From assembly GCF_000622385.1 (NCBI RefSeq), contig NZ_JASD01000008.1, forward strand, positions 3,286,001-3,350,000: a stretch of 64,000 nucleotides of DNA. Reading direction: 5' to 3'. Position numbers and translations under genes: made by a program. Source of the stretch: Sulfitobacter noctilucicola (GTDB lineage: Bacteria > Pseudomonadota > Alphaproteobacteria > Rhodobacterales > Rhodobacteraceae). Position 1 is the first letter of the stretch. Every line of letters starts with the position of its first letter. Below, in pieces: positions 1-9,927 of the stretch. The notes beneath the pieces are model-generated. The model was not told the DNA's origin, did not search any database, and was given only the letters and a program-made list of their open reading frames with translations.

Positions 1-156
<156 letters not shown>

Positions 157-171
157 TTTGGCTCGCGGGGG

Positions 172-1869
172 CTAGGCACGTCTGCGAAAGTCAGCGGCTG
201 GCTGTTCGTTCTCCCGGGTCACAAATTCCGCTGCCTGTGCCATTAGATCGTTGGCGCTCGCGGTAAGACGGTTGGTTGCCTTTGCCATTTCGTCCATTGT
301 GCCCGCGCTTTCTTTGCTCTCCTTTTCAACGGTCAGGATCGTGTTGCTGATGCTGCTGATGGTATCGGCCTGGCTTAGTGACCTGCCTGCAATGCTCTCG
401 ATCCTTGCCGAGATATCTTCGACGCCGGCTCTCACTGATTGCAACGACTCAACAGTATCTGAAACGTGCTTTACCCCCAGCTTTACGTGGTTTTGGCTGT
501 CTCCGATCAGCCCATTGATATCGCGTGCGGCATCCGAAGACCGCTGTGCAAGGGCTCTCACCTCAGAGGCGACCACCGCAAATCCGCGTCCCGCATCTCC
601 TGCACGTGCGGCTTCAACGCCGGCATTGAGGGCCAGCAAGTTTGTTTGAAAAGCGATCTGCTCAATCACACCGATGATGGCAGAGATTTCGTTCGCGGAT
701 TTGTCGATCTCTGACATGGCGGCAGATGCGCGCCCGACAACCTCGGCGCTGGTTTCGGTGTTGGATTTCACCTGTTGGACGGCGTTTGATGTGGAGGAGG
801 CATCGGTCGCGGTCTCTCTGGCGTCTTGCGCCACGGATTGCATGTGGTTTGATGCCTGCTCGGCGCGGGCCGCCTGACCGGCAGCTGTTTTTGATGCACC
901 ACTGATTTTGTTTACGATGTTATGGGCCTCGGTCTGCATCTGAGAGCTTTGGCAAGACATTTTGCCCAAAGCAAAGTTCAGCGCCTGGGCAGTGGTGTTG
1001 AAGTCGGCGCGTAGATCCTCGTATTCCGCCGGAAATACAGTATCGATTTGCAGGCTGACATTCTTGTGGGCGAGCGCTTCCAGCCCCTGACCCAAGGACC
1101 GCACAACCATGCGCAGCTCTTCGGATTGCTGACGCGCTTCTTCTTCACGCTCCTGATCCAGTTCACGTGCACGCTGCTCTGCCTGTGCGACCTTGGCACG
1201 CTGCCGCTCAGATGTACTCAGCGCTTCTTCTGCGGCTTTCTGCGCCTCTTGCGCGGCCTTGTCGTTTAGTTCTGCGGTGGCCAAAGCCGCGAGGGCGTCG
1301 GTGCGTGCCTTCTCCGAGCTGGTGGTGGCAGCTTGCACATCGGCGATCTGGGACAGGTTTTCAGCAAGAAGGCGGTTGATTCCGACAATTGTTGTTATCA
1401 ATGCGGTCGCCTCGATCAAAACGATGACCGCATGCAGCACGGTGCGTTCCAAATTCATTAAGAGGTCGGTCGATGGATAGATGAGCGCAGGGAAAAAGAG
1501 CGCCAGCGATAGGTGATGGAGCGCAATCGCAGCAGTTGCGACCACCATAGTGCGTACATCCCGCACAGACACAAGACAGGCAAGGAAGGCAAAAAATGCC
1601 ATGTGACTGTCTGACTGCCACGAATGCCCAGATAAGGATGCGGTAAATGCGGCGGCCTGCCCGATGAGCGCTAGGCCGAGAATTATGTTCGACGACCGTG
1701 CTTTGCTTAACGCCCAAAGCGACATGCCGGCAAACACAACAGCCATCAATGGTGCACCCCAAATGCTGTTTCCGGCAAAGGCGTTGGTCACAAAGATAAG
1801 TGGAGCCATCGCGCATGTCATCCCGACAAGCAGTCTGGGCGCGGGGATTTTGATCAATTTAGACAACAT
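172..1869 (-). CDS. Methyl-accepting chemotaxis protein with a multi-pass membrane sensor region
   Basis: A 565-residue chemoreceptor. Residues 1-165 hold about six hydrophobic segments with almost no extracytoplasmic loop, so this is not the usual two-helix periplasmic sensor. The sequence [17 protein letters not shown] in this part has a His pair before a membrane segment. A coiled coil rich in Ala, Glu and Gln follows (about 170-255), then a HAMP-like stretch, then the signalling domain. The conserved cytoplasmic hairpin lies at about 398-446, with [20 protein letters not shown] and [18 protein letters not shown], the tip that binds CheW and CheA. The C-terminus (ADFRRRA) has no CheR/CheB docking pentapeptide. 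No other chemotaxis gene is adjacent, so it is an orphan receptor. The ligand is unknown; the membrane-embedded sensor suggests a membrane-borne or small diffusible cue (inference). Confidence 0.93.
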   Translation of the reverse strand: MLSKLIKIPAPRLLVGMTCAMAPLIFVTNAFAGNSIWGAPLMAVVFAGMSLWALSKARSSNIILGLALIGQAAAFTASLSGHSWQSDSHMAFFAFLACLVSVRDVRTMVVATAAIALHHLSLALFFPALIYPSTDLLMNLERTVLHAVIVLIEATALITTIVGINRLLAENLSQIADVQAATTSSEKARTDALAALATAELNDKAAQEAQKAAEEALSTSERQRAKVAQAEQRARELDQEREEEARQQSEELRMVVRSLGQGLEALAHKNVSLQIDTVFPAEYEDLRADFNTTAQALNFALGKMSCQSSQMQTEAHNIVNKISGASKTAAGQAARAEQASNHMQSVAQDARETATDASSTSNAVQQVKSNTETSAEVVGRASAAMSEIDKSANEISAIIGVIEQIAFQTNLLALNAGVEAARAGDAGRGFAVVASEVRALAQRSSDAARDINGLIGDSQNHVKLGVKHVSDTVESLQSVRAGVEDISARIESIAGRSLSQADTISSISNTILTVEKESKESAGTMDEMAKATNRLTASANDLMAQAAEFVTRENEQPAADFRRRA

Positions 1870-1892
1870 GGTAGGTTCCTATAATCAATGGC

Positions 1893-2186
1893 TTAACTGC
1901 ACAGAAATGCGAAACGGCGGGCATCAAGAACGCGCCACGCGCCTGAAAGCGTCAGGTTGTGCAGCAATGTCCCATCTCCGGTGGCAAAAACCGCCAGAGG
2001 TGCAGTAACAGGGCCGACAACCTGTCCGCCTGCCTGTCTCACGATTGCGGAGGCATCGCGGCCGATAACCAACATCAAGCTCGAATCTTGCGTGGCGGGA
2101 CTGCTCGTTAAAGCGGCAAGTGGTCCTGTCAGGACGATCAGCGAAAGAACTGCCGCAACCAATACTTTTTCAACATAAGAAGTCAT
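1893..2186 (-). CDS. Small exported or membrane-anchored protein of unknown function
   Basis: A 97-residue protein starting MTSYVEKVLVAAVLSL. The frame is open upstream to a TTG at 2258, but this ATG sits directly before a clean signal-anchor segment (residues 6-24), so it is the more natural start. No strong ribosome-binding site precedes either start. The rest reads as a short secreted domain: SLMLVIGRDASAIVRQAGG, then GPVTAPLAVFATG, ending RRFAFLCS. I do not recognise the family. It lies 23 bases upstream of the chemoreceptor gene on the same strand, so the two may be co-transcribed. Confidence 0.55.
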   Translation of the reverse strand: MTSYVEKVLVAAVLSLIVLTGPLAALTSSPATQDSSLMLVIGRDASAIVRQAGGQVVGPVTAPLAVFATGDGTLLHNLTLSGAWRVLDARRFAFLCS

Positions 2187-2368
2187 AGCGTCAGATAGGC
2201 GCTTGCGGGTTAAAGCAGCCTTAAGGCAGTAACAGGATTCAACAAAAATTCGTCGCAAGGCACCTTTCCGCGCAAACGCGCAAACCCCATGACAAGACGC
2301 GAAAAACCGCCTATAAAGCTGGGCAAGTCGGACAAACCGGCATCAGGCAACACATACGGGCAGATAGA

Positions 2369-2935
2369 ATGAAAAATCCAACCCTTTCACGGCGGTTCTT
2401 TACCTTGGGCGCGCTTGCGTCCACCTCGGCACTTGCTGCTTGCGGCAACGGTGTGGGCGGACGCGGATCGCAAACCATAGACGCGCGTGTCAGAGCGACG
2501 CTGGACGAAATGTACCGCAGCTATCCAAACACGGTTCAATTGGCGCAAAAAGCCAACGGAATGCTTGTTATGCCACTGGTGACAGAGGCCGGTCTTGGTC
2601 TGGGCGGTGCCTACGGGCGCGGGGCACTTCTGGTCGATGACATCACAGTAGACTACTACTCGGTCCTAAAGGGAACGGGCGGTCTGCAAATCGGGGCGCA
2701 GCAATATGCGCACGTGTTGTTCTTTATGACCGAAGAAGCGCTCTTGGGTTTCCGCCGGTCGCCGGGATGGGCTGCTGGTGCGGATCTGGAGTATGTGATT
2801 TCGGACCGTGGCGACAGTGTTGAGGCCGCGACGACCACCGCGTTGGCACCTGTGCTTGCAGCTGTCTTCGGGCGTGCTGGTTTGCGGGTTGGTGCGACAC
2901 TTGAAGGCACCAAATACACGCGCATCATTCCCTGA
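2369..2935 (+). CDS. SYLF (Ysc84-type) domain lipoprotein
   Basis: A 188-residue lipoprotein. The N-terminus (SRRFFTLGALASTSALAACG) combines an RR motif, suggestive of Tat export, with a LAAC lipobox, so Cys25 would be lipidated. The mature part matches the SYLF/Ysc84 (former DUF500) lipid-binding domain: a helical 'ARVRATLDEMYRSYPNTVQLAQKANGMLVMP' region (shown in part), then glycine-rich strands (GLGLGGAYGRGALL, GLQIGAQQYAHVLFF), and the typical ending 'GLRVGATLEGTKYTRI'. In eukaryotes SYLF domains bind phosphoinositides. The bacterial role is unknown but probably concerns membrane lipids in the periplasm. It stands alone, between divergent and unrelated neighbours. Confidence 0.85.
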   Translation: MKNPTLSRRFFTLGALASTSALAACGNGVGGRGSQTIDARVRATLDEMYRSYPNTVQLAQKANGMLVMPLVTEAGLGLGGAYGRGALLVDDITVDYYSVLKGTGGLQIGAQQYAHVLFFMTEEALLGFRRSPGWAAGADLEYVISDRGDSVEAATTTALAPVLAAVFGRAGLRVGATLEGTKYTRIIP

Positions 2936-3090
2936 ATACTGACTGGCGGTTGGCGGAGCACTTTCTGCTAGCCCCCTTACCCCTCAGCTACAGATACCAG
3001 ATGGGAGACGGATCCGACCTTGCGGCGGAGCACTATTTGCGCGTCGCGTGTTCAGCTGCGTCTCTTTTCCTCCGGCCAGAGTTGCGCTAT

Positions 3091-3130
3091 GCGGGTTCAC
3101 ACCCTGCGACCCGCAGTGGGCGGGCTTTTA
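3091..3130 (+). promoter_or_regulatory. Possible attenuator: two mutually exclusive hairpins before the acylase gene
   Basis: Three segments share one sequence: GCGGGT (3091-3096), ACCCGC (3109-3114) and GCGGG (3120-3124), the last followed by CTTTTA. The middle segment can pair with either the first (12-nt loop) or the third (5-nt loop, terminator-like with a short T run). It lies 33 bases before the acylase start. Seen directly: the pairing capacity. Inferred: attenuation of the downstream gene, or simply a weak terminator for the SYLF gene. The T run is short. Confidence 0.35.
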
Positions 3131-3162
3131 TCCCCGTGGTACAGACCTGACCGGAGCACCTT

Positions 3163-5631
3163 ATGGCCTTGATTTTCCGCTGGCTTATCCGCCTTGCAGC
3201 CGTGCTGATTGTGCTGTGCGTGCTGACGGTTGCGACAGTTTACTGGCTCGCCGCACGGTCCCTGCCCGACTACACGGATGATGTCAGCGTGGAAGGGCTA
3301 AGCGCACCGGTCGAGATCGTGCGCGACAATGCGAATGTGCCGCATATCTTCGGTCAAACGGATGCGGACGTTTTTTTTGGGCTCGGGTTCGCGCATGCGC
3401 AGGACCGAATGTGGCAGATGATTACGATGCGGCGCACGGCGCAAGGCAGGTTGAGCGAAGTTTTTGGCACCGCCACGCTTGAGGTCGACAAACTCATGCG
3501 GCGTTTCGATCTTTATGCGCTCTCTGTGCAATCGGTTCAGGCGCTGGATGCCCGCACCACCTCAGCGCTTGAAGCCTATGCTGCTGGTGTGAACGCAAGA
3601 CTGGCGCAGATCAACTCGGAGGCTTTGGGTCGCGGTGCGCCTGAAATGCTGCTTTTCAACGCGCCGATGGCACCTTGGCGACCTGCAGACTCGATTGCGA
3701 TCACCAAACTGTTGGGTGTGCAATTATCAGGGCATCTTGCGGCAGAAGTCATCCGCGCACGTACGTCCCTCGCATTGCCCGATGAAAAACGTCTGCTGGA
3801 TATCCTGCCCGACAGTCCAGGATCCGGCATCGCGGCGCTGCCGGAATATGCGGAGCTTGTGCCGGGTGTTTCCAAATTTGCCAACAACATACCTCTTAAT
3901 CCGCATCCGCTGTCCCCCTTCAAAAAGCAGGCATTTGCGGGGGCGTCGAACGCTTGGGCAGCCGCACCTTCACGGTCAGCATCAGGTGGCACGCTGCTTG
4001 CCAATGACCCGCATCTGGGCTTCACCGCGCCCGCAGTATGGTACCTTGCACGTCTTGAGCTCGCATCCGGTGGTGTGATCGGCGGCACCATTCCCGGTAT
4101 GCCGGTGGTTCTGACGGGGCGCAGTGCGGCCTTGGGATGGGGACTGACGTCATCCTATCTCGATGATCAGGATGTTTATGTTGAAGAGCTGAACCCGGAC
4201 AATGCGCAGGAATACCGGACGCCGGACGGCTTTAAACCCTTCGTCAACAAATCCTCTATCATCACGGTCAAGGATGCAGATCCCGTCACCCTGACCCTGC
4301 GGTGGACCGATAATGGCCCCGTCCTGCCGGGCAGTCACTACAATCTGGCCAGCATCACGCCTCCCGGTCATGTCACAAGCCTCAACTGGACGGTGCTGAG
4401 CGCACGTGACACCTCGCTCGGTGCTGCCATGGCGCTGATGGAGGCGAAATCTGTCGACGAGGGTATTGCCGCTGCCGAAGATTATATCGCGCCCTCCCAG
4501 AACCTGACGCTGGTGGACCGCGAACAGATCGCGCTCAAGACCATCGGTGCGATGCCACGGCGTGACGCCAATCACCAGAGCCAAGGGCGGATGCCATCCC
4601 CCGGTTGGATCACTGCAAACCGCTGGCAAGGTATGATGCCTTTCGCTTCCAATCCTGAATTTGTGGCACCGGTCGGGGGCATCCTTGGCAATACGAATAA
4701 CAAGACCGTGGATCGCCCCTTTCCGAACCATGTCTCCTTTGTCTGGGGCGACACCCAGCGCGTGCAGCGCTGGCAACGCCTGATGCAGACACGGCAGGTG
4801 CATACCCGGGACAGCTTTATCGAGGCCCAGCTTGATACGATCAGCTTTACCGCGCGCTCGCTTTTGCCGCTTATTGGCGCTGAGCTTTGGTTTACCGGCG
4901 AAGCTGCACCTGACGGGACACCGGAACGCCAACGTCAAAGGGCGTTGATCCTTCTGGCGGGTTGGTCTGGCGAAATGAATGAACATCTGCCAGAGCCCCT
5001 TATCTATGCCGCTTGGTTGCGCAGTTTGCAGGCGCGGCTCATTCAGGATGAACTTGGGCCGCTTGCAGAAGAATTCGACCACGTGCAGCCGCTCTTCATC
5101 GAACGCGTTTTTCGCGATGTAGATGGTGCGGGCGTCTGGTGTGATGTGCTTCAATCTGCCCGCATTGAGGACTGCGCAGAAATGGCGCGTCTTGCGCTTG
5201 ATGACGCGCTTCTGTGGGTCAACGAGACCTACGGCACGCAACTGGAATCCTTGCGTTGGGGCGATGCGCATCAGGCGACCCATGACCATCAGGTGCTTGG
5301 GGATGTCCCTGTGCTGCGTTATTTTGTGAATATTCGCCAATCTACTAGCGGCGGTGACAATACCCTGCAACGCGGGCGCACCAAAGGCACCCTGCCCGAT
5401 CCGTTCCAGAACGTGCATGGTGCGGGATATCGCGGTGTTTACGATTTTGCGGATCCGGATTCGTCTGTTTTTGTCACCTCTACCGGCCAATCGGGTCACT
5501 TTCTGTCGCGCCACTATGATGACCTTGCACAGCTTTGGCGGCGCGGTGAATACATCCCCATGTCGCTTGATGCTGATCTTGCGCGCGCAGCAGCTGTTGG
5601 TGTGACCACTTTGACGCCGGCATCTCAATGA
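3163..5631 (+). CDS. Penicillin acylase family N-terminal-nucleophile hydrolase (possible acyl-homoserine-lactone acylase)
   Basis: An 822-residue protein of the penicillin G acylase / AHL acylase family. These are made as one chain and cut autocatalytically, so that an internal Ser becomes the N-terminal nucleophile of the beta chain. Residues 8-30 form a signal or membrane anchor. The alpha-chain motif '[28 protein letters not shown]' (shown in full only here as its start and end matter) begins near residue 59. The processing site reads GASNAWA with Ser262 as the predicted nucleophile, and NDPHLGF follows as in the family. '[17 protein letters not shown]' carries the beta-chain Asn region. 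The substrate cannot be read from sequence. Periplasmic side-chain amide cleavage of N-acyl compounds is the family reaction; penicillin cleavage is not implied. The stop overlaps the rluE start (ATGA), so the two are co-translated. Confidence 0.9.
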   Translation: MALIFRWLIRLAAVLIVLCVLTVATVYWLAARSLPDYTDDVSVEGLSAPVEIVRDNANVPHIFGQTDADVFFGLGFAHAQDRMWQMITMRRTAQGRLSEVFGTATLEVDKLMRRFDLYALSVQSVQALDARTTSALEAYAAGVNARLAQINSEALGRGAPEMLLFNAPMAPWRPADSIAITKLLGVQLSGHLAAEVIRARTSLALPDEKRLLDILPDSPGSGIAALPEYAELVPGVSKFANNIPLNPHPLSPFKKQAFAGASNAWAAAPSRSASGGTLLANDPHLGFTAPAVWYLARLELASGGVIGGTIPGMPVVLTGRSAALGWGLTSSYLDDQDVYVEELNPDNAQEYRTPDGFKPFVNKSSIITVKDADPVTLTLRWTDNGPVLPGSHYNLASITPPGHVTSLNWTVLSARDTSLGAAMALMEAKSVDEGIAAAEDYIAPSQNLTLVDREQIALKTIGAMPRRDANHQSQGRMPSPGWITANRWQGMMPFASNPEFVAPVGGILGNTNNKTVDRPFPNHVSFVWGDTQRVQRWQRLMQTRQVHTRDSFIEAQLDTISFTARSLLPLIGAELWFTGEAAPDGTPERQRQRALILLAGWSGEMNEHLPEPLIYAAWLRSLQARLIQDELGPLAEEFDHVQPLFIERVFRDVDGAGVWCDVLQSARIEDCAEMARLALDDALLWVNETYGTQLESLRWGDAHQATHDHQVLGDVPVLRYFVNIRQSTSGGDNTLQRGRTKGTLPDPFQNVHGAGYRGVYDFADPDSSVFVTSTGQSGHFLSRHYDDLAQLWRRGEYIPMSLDADLARAAAVGVTTLTPASQ

Positions 5632-6191
5632 ACAGCGTAATCCTGTTCAACAAGCCATTCGGCGTGCTGTCCCAGTTCACGGACAAAGGCACGGAAGGCA
5701 GCGCGCGGCCGACCCTTTCCGCCTACATCAATGAACCTGGCTACTATCCTGCGGGGCGTCTTGATAAAGACAGCGAAGGCTTGATGGTGCTCACAAACAA
5801 CGGCGCACTTCAGGCCCGTATTGCCCACCCTAAATACAAGCGCCCCAAGACGTATCTGGTGCAGGTCGAAGGCACACCGGATGAGGCTGCGCTTGAAGCT
5901 TTGCGCAAGGGTGTCGATCTCAAAGACGGCAGAACCGCGCCAGCCAAGGCGTCGCAGGTAGAAGCGCCAGAAGAACTTTGGCCGCGCGATCCACCTGTCC
6001 GCTTCCGCAAGACCGTGCCTGACGCGTGGTTGCGTCTGACTATTCGTGAAGGGCGCAACCGACAAGTTCGTCGAATGACGGCACACGTAGGACTTCCGAC
6101 ACTTCGTCTGATCCGCTGGCAGATCGGGGACTGGTCTCTTAACGATATGAGACCCGGCGCGTGGCGTTGGGCATCAGAGACCGGTGCCTGA
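5628..6191 (+). CDS. rluE: 23S rRNA pseudouridine synthase, RluE-type
   Basis: A 187-residue pseudouridine synthase of the RsuA/RluB/E/F family. It starts directly with the catalytic domain ([13 protein letters not shown]), lacking the S4 RNA-binding domain, which is characteristic of RluE. The catalytic motif is [15 protein letters not shown], with the Asp of RLD as nucleophile. [12 protein letters not shown] and [20 protein letters not shown] are the other family blocks. In E. coli RluE converts U2457 of 23S rRNA. The start codon overlaps the stop of the acylase gene by four bases, and it converges on the DUF2177 gene 8 bases downstream. Confidence 0.9.
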   Translation: MNSVILFNKPFGVLSQFTDKGTEGSARPTLSAYINEPGYYPAGRLDKDSEGLMVLTNNGALQARIAHPKYKRPKTYLVQVEGTPDEAALEALRKGVDLKDGRTAPAKASQVEAPEELWPRDPPVRFRKTVPDAWLRLTIREGRNRQVRRMTAHVGLPTLRLIRWQIGDWSLNDMRPGAWRWASETGA

Positions 6192-6199
6192 GCCAAGCG

Positions 6200-6601
6200 T
6201 TAGCCAACCAGACGTGCAGTCCAGACCCCGCCCGTAGCTGAAACTGCGGTCAGGCATGTTCCCCAGACAAAATCCGTGAGCGTCATGCGCCACGTCCAAT
6301 CCTTCATTACGGCGAGTGACGTAAATTCATACGTCCCGTAACACATGGCACCGATCAGCGCGGCATTGCCAAGCACCCAGAGCAGGCTTTTGCCCTGTTG
6401 AATTGCAGGCCATGAAACAAACCACAAAAGCACAGCCATATAGAACGCATAGAACATAAGCGCGGGGCCGATGCGAAATTGATCTAACAGCAACGGTCCG
6501 ATATCACGTTCGAACGTGGGCTTGATTAAATAGCTGAGGCCGACATAGTCCAGCGCCAGGAACAGCGCGAAAGTCACGATATAGAGAATGAAAAGGGTCA
6601 T
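6200..6601 (-). CDS. DUF2177 family membrane protein
   Basis: A 133-residue integral membrane protein with four predicted helices (about 2-22, 44-64, 72-90, 107-128). The family signature is visible: a DYVGLSYL motif at the end of helix 1 and a 'YGTYEFTSLAVMKDW' loop after helix 3, followed by 'DFVWGTCL'. DUF2177 proteins are common in proteobacteria and have no assigned function. It lies downstream of hflX on the same strand, but with its own spacing of 83 bases. Confidence 0.85.
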   Translation of the reverse strand: MTLFILYIVTFALFLALDYVGLSYLIKPTFERDIGPLLLDQFRIGPALMFYAFYMAVLLWFVSWPAIQQGKSLLWVLGNAALIGAMCYGTYEFTSLAVMKDWTWRMTLTDFVWGTCLTAVSATGGVWTARLVG

Positions 6602-6684
6602 GCGATAGCTCCAAAGGGTCTGCTACATATGAACCGAAACAGGCGCAGGGCAAATTCTGGCCAAGCAAAGCGTCGACCTGCAGA

Positions 6685-7983
6685 TTACAGATTTTGGAAT
6701 TGGGATTCCTGTTTGGCGGACCAACGCACAGTCAGGGCAAACCCTTCGTCGGTTTGCGCTTCTTTAACGACCACATCCTGCGCAAAAAGCCACGCGCGTT
6801 TCTTGCCCTCGGCGAAACCCAACAGGATATCGGCTTCGCGGACCGCACCTTGCAGCGCGGTGGCAATCACCTCCTGAAGATGCGGCAACCCTTCGCCGGA
6901 GATCGCCGAGATGGCCAGTACATCTTCATCCCTCTCAGCGCGCGCCCGTACCGCATCGGCGGCTTCGGCATCCAACAGGTCGATCTTGTTCCAGACCTCG
7001 AAACTGCGGGTATCCTTGGACACGCCGAGCGAGGTTAGGATGTCGTTCACATCGCGGGCCTGCTCTTCTGTCTCGGCATGGCTGATGTCGCGTACATGAA
7101 CGATGATGTCAGCCGCCAGAACTTCTTCGAGAGTGGCGCGGAAGGCGGCGACAAGTTCTGTTGGCAAGTCAGAGATAAATCCAACAGTATCAGACAGAAT
7201 AATCTCGGGGCCGTCCGGCAACACAAGGCTGCGCATGGTCGGGTCAAGGGTGGCAAAAAGCATATCCTTGGCCATTACCTCTGCACCGGTCAGGCGGTTG
7301 AACAGTGTCGATTTACCTGCGTTCGTGTAACCGACGAGCGCCACAATCGGGTACGGCACCTTGGCGCGTGCCGCACGGTGGAGTGCGCGTGTCTTCACGA
7401 CCTTTTCAAGCTGGCGCTTCAAGCGCACAAGCTGGTCGTCGATCGCACGCCTGTCAGCCTCAATCTGGGTTTCACCCGGACCGCCGACAAAACCCAAACC
7501 GCCGCGCTGGCGTTCAAGGTGAGTCCAGGCCCGTACCAGCCTGGTCCGCTGATAGTTGAGTGCTGCCATCTCGACCTGAAGCACACCTTCTCTGGTGGCG
7601 GCGCGGTCACTGAAGATTTCCAGAATAAGCCCGGTTCGATCCAAAAGCTTTACGCCCCAGGCTTTCTCAAGGTTGCGTTGCTGCACCGGGCTAACGGGGC
7701 CGTCAACAAGCACCAGCTCAACCTCGTTCTGCTCAAGCAGATCGTGCATTTCCTTGATCTTGCCCTTACCGAACAATTTGCCTGCATCCACGCTGCGCAA
7801 TGGCACGATGTCAGAGCCGACAACATCCAGCGCCGGCAGTGCACGCGCCAAGGATACGGCTTCGGCCAGTGCCGGGACGGGATCACGGCGGTCGGGATTG
7901 TTGCGGATGTCAGGATGCAGGACCCATGCGCGGGTTACGCGTGGGCCTTCGGTGTCATCAATCTGGAATGGCGCTTTGCTCAA
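6685..7983 (-). CDS. hflX: GTPase HflX
   Basis: A 432-residue ribosome-associated GTPase. The N-terminal HflX domain ends in the glycine-rich motif [19 protein letters not shown] (161-179). The G domain has the P-loop GYTNAGKS (218-225), G3 DTVGF (265-269) and G4 NKID (332-335). HflX binds the 50S subunit and splits or rescues stalled 70S ribosomes during stress. It overlaps hfq by four bases (ATGA), the classic hfq-hflX pairing, so hfq and hflX are one transcript. Confidence 0.97.
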
Positions 7984-8219
7984 GAAGCGTCTTCGCCCTC
8001 ATATAGGCTGATCGGCTGGCTTGGCATGATGGTCGAGATGGCGTGCTTGTACACCAACTGTGACTGGCCGTCGCGGCGCAGCAAAACGCAGAAATTATCG
8101 AACCACGTGATAACGCCCTGCAATTTGACGCCGTTTATCAAGAAGATCGTTACAGGAACTTTTGTTTTGCGAACGTGATTCAGGAACGCATCCTGAAGGT
8201 TCTGTCGGTCAGACGCCAT
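7980..8219 (-). CDS. hfq: RNA chaperone Hfq
   Basis: A 79-residue Sm-like protein. The N-terminal [11 protein letters not shown] helix, the Sm1 strand region with [18 protein letters not shown], and the Sm2 motif YKHAIST are all present. Hfq hexamers pair small RNAs with mRNAs. The C-terminal tail is short (about 12 residues after Sm2), as in other alphaproteobacteria, compared with about 35 residues in E. coli. The 153 bases upstream, up to the trkH stop, hold its promoter region; they include a C-rich run and no ORF. Confidence 0.98.
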
Positions 8220-8372
8220 TGAATTCTCGCTTTTTTTCTTGCTGGCACCCCAAATGGGTCCCCCCCGTTAAGGCAACTATGACTGTGGGCGCAGGGAGTT
8301 TCCACCCCAAAGTTAGGAGAACTGCTGCGTTTTGACGCCGATCAGTGTCAGCTGTGCAACAACGCGCCTAAA

Positions 8373-9911
8373 TCAGTTGCGCCACAAGTCCGGTGTGAGC
8401 AGCGCAATGATCGCCAGCGTTTCCAAACGTCCCAATACCATCGCAGCGCAGAAAATCGCCTTGGCTGTTGTGCTCAGCTCGATCAGACGGATCGGCACGT
8501 CAGCTGCAAATTGCGTCAGCGGTCCGGTCGTGGACAGGCTGGCCACCGCAAGGACCAGAGCCTGTTCAAAGCTGCTGCCTGCAAGTGTCAGGGCCAGCAT
8601 CACCGCCGCAAGCGAGATTGCAAACAGCATGAAGAAGATCCAAGCGATGAAAGCGCCATTACTTTGCAGGCGCCGACCGGCAGCACCGGCACCGCTGACC
8701 GAGTTGGGATGTACAAGCCGCTCCATCTCTCTCGTGCCGTTGAGATACAGGGCAAACACCCGCAAGAGCTTTACGCCTCCTGCCGTCGTGGCCACGCCAC
8801 CACCAGTCAGTGCAAGCCCCATCAACACAAGCCCTGGAGTGTTGAGGCCGGACCAGTTTTGCGCGGCATCCCAATGCTCCGAGACAAACCCGGTTGTGGT
8901 CAGGAACGACAGAACCGTAAATACCGATCCCCAAAGCGCAAACCCGGCATCCGACACGTTTTCCATCGCAGCCACATCGTAAGCGCCCAGAAAATGACGA
9001 GCGAAGATCACGGCGGGAACCGCAAGCGTGATGAAGATGCCGATACGGAATTCAGGGTCTGTCATCAGCCCGCCCTGCGTCGCGGTCACGGTGTCCTTGG
9101 AAAAGGTCAGGCGTGACAAGGCAAATAGCATAAACAGCAGCATCACCGCTTCGCCAGTGACACCGATGGGTGCGTTCTGGACCCCGCCTATCGGCGAAAT
9201 ACCTGACGTCGCCATCACGGACATGGCATGACACAGAGCTGTCAGCGGCACTTCCCCGCCCCCCAGCAACAAAAGGCATAGGAGCAGTGTTAATCCGGCA
9301 TAGATCGGGAACAGCGCTGTCAGCGTGCGCTGCAGGCGCTTGCGCGCGTTTATCGGGGCCATGCGGTTGTATTCGTCCGTATCGCGCCGTCCCGGTTCAG
9401 CCTGTGCCGTCACCTCAAAGCCGCCAAGGTGCAGCGGCGCGAGGATTGCGGCCGCCGCTACCCACATCAAAAGCCCGCCCATCCAGCCGACCTGCGCGCG
9501 CCAGAGATGCAGCGTGCCGCTCAGCCGTCCGGGGTCCTGAAACATGGTCGCACCCGTGGTCGTCATCGCACTGACCATCTCGACGTACGCATTGAGGAAC
9601 CGCGTGGTTGGCAGTGCTTCAACAAATGGCACCGCAAAATAAACCGGCAAGAAAACAAACGCACAAAAGAGCGACAACAGCGGCCCAAGCGGCCTTTGCC
9701 TGTCGCGCATCCCGCCGCGCACGACTGCCATCATCAAAAACACTACGATCCCCAACAGACCGGCATAGAAAAACGCCCGCGCCGCGTTGTGGTTTTCGAC
9801 AGAGATCGCATGCACTGCCGGCACCATCATCGCCAGCGCGCTGATGCCGAACAACTGCAAGAACATCGGCAGGTGCAGCAGTTCTGTGCGGATATAGCTT
9901 TCGCGGCTCAC
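8373..9911 (-). CDS. trkH: Potassium uptake membrane subunit TrkH
   Basis: A 512-residue membrane protein of the TrkH/KtrB family with about ten hydrophobic segments and four pore-loop repeats. The selectivity-type loops include 'SAMTTTGATMF', 'MSVMATSGISPIGG', 'TTTGFVSE' and 'ASLSTTGPL'. TrkH forms the K+-translocating path, gated by cytosolic TrkA. I place the start at a GTG (9911), which has AAAGGG upstream and falls 16 bases after the trkA stop. The frame stays open further upstream, but that part would overlap trkA and has no membrane or family features. It forms an operon with trkA. Confidence 0.93.
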   Translation of the reverse strand: MSRESYIRTELLHLPMFLQLFGISALAMMVPAVHAISVENHNAARAFFYAGLLGIVVFLMMAVVRGGMRDRQRPLGPLLSLFCAFVFLPVYFAVPFVEALPTTRFLNAYVEMVSAMTTTGATMFQDPGRLSGTLHLWRAQVGWMGGLLMWVAAAAILAPLHLGGFEVTAQAEPGRRDTDEYNRMAPINARKRLQRTLTALFPIYAGLTLLLCLLLLGGGEVPLTALCHAMSVMATSGISPIGGVQNAPIGVTGEAVMLLFMLFALSRLTFSKDTVTATQGGLMTDPEFRIGIFITLAVPAVIFARHFLGAYDVAAMENVSDAGFALWGSVFTVLSFLTTTGFVSEHWDAAQNWSGLNTPGLVLMGLALTGGGVATTAGGVKLLRVFALYLNGTREMERLVHPNSVSGAGAAGRRLQSNGAFIAWIFFMLFAISLAAVMLALTLAGSSFEQALVLAVASLSTTGPLTQFAADVPIRLIELSTTAKAIFCAAMVLGRLETLAIIALLTPDLWRN

Positions 9912-9927
9912 GCGTGGCCCTTTCGGC

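Noticed and set aside
2936..3162. A tRNA or small RNA gene in the gap after the SYLF gene (GGTTCACACCC looked like a T-loop)
   Set aside because: No acceptor stem or anticodon arm pairs with it; the dyads fit an attenuator or terminator better.
4150..5628. 492-codon open frame antisense to the acylase gene
   Set aside because: It lies wholly within a strongly supported coding gene on the other strand, has no family features, and its existence follows from GC-rich codon use.
7078..8178. 366-codon open frame antisense to hflX and hfq
   Set aside because: Complete overlap with well-supported genes, no recognisable domain, no ribosome-binding site.
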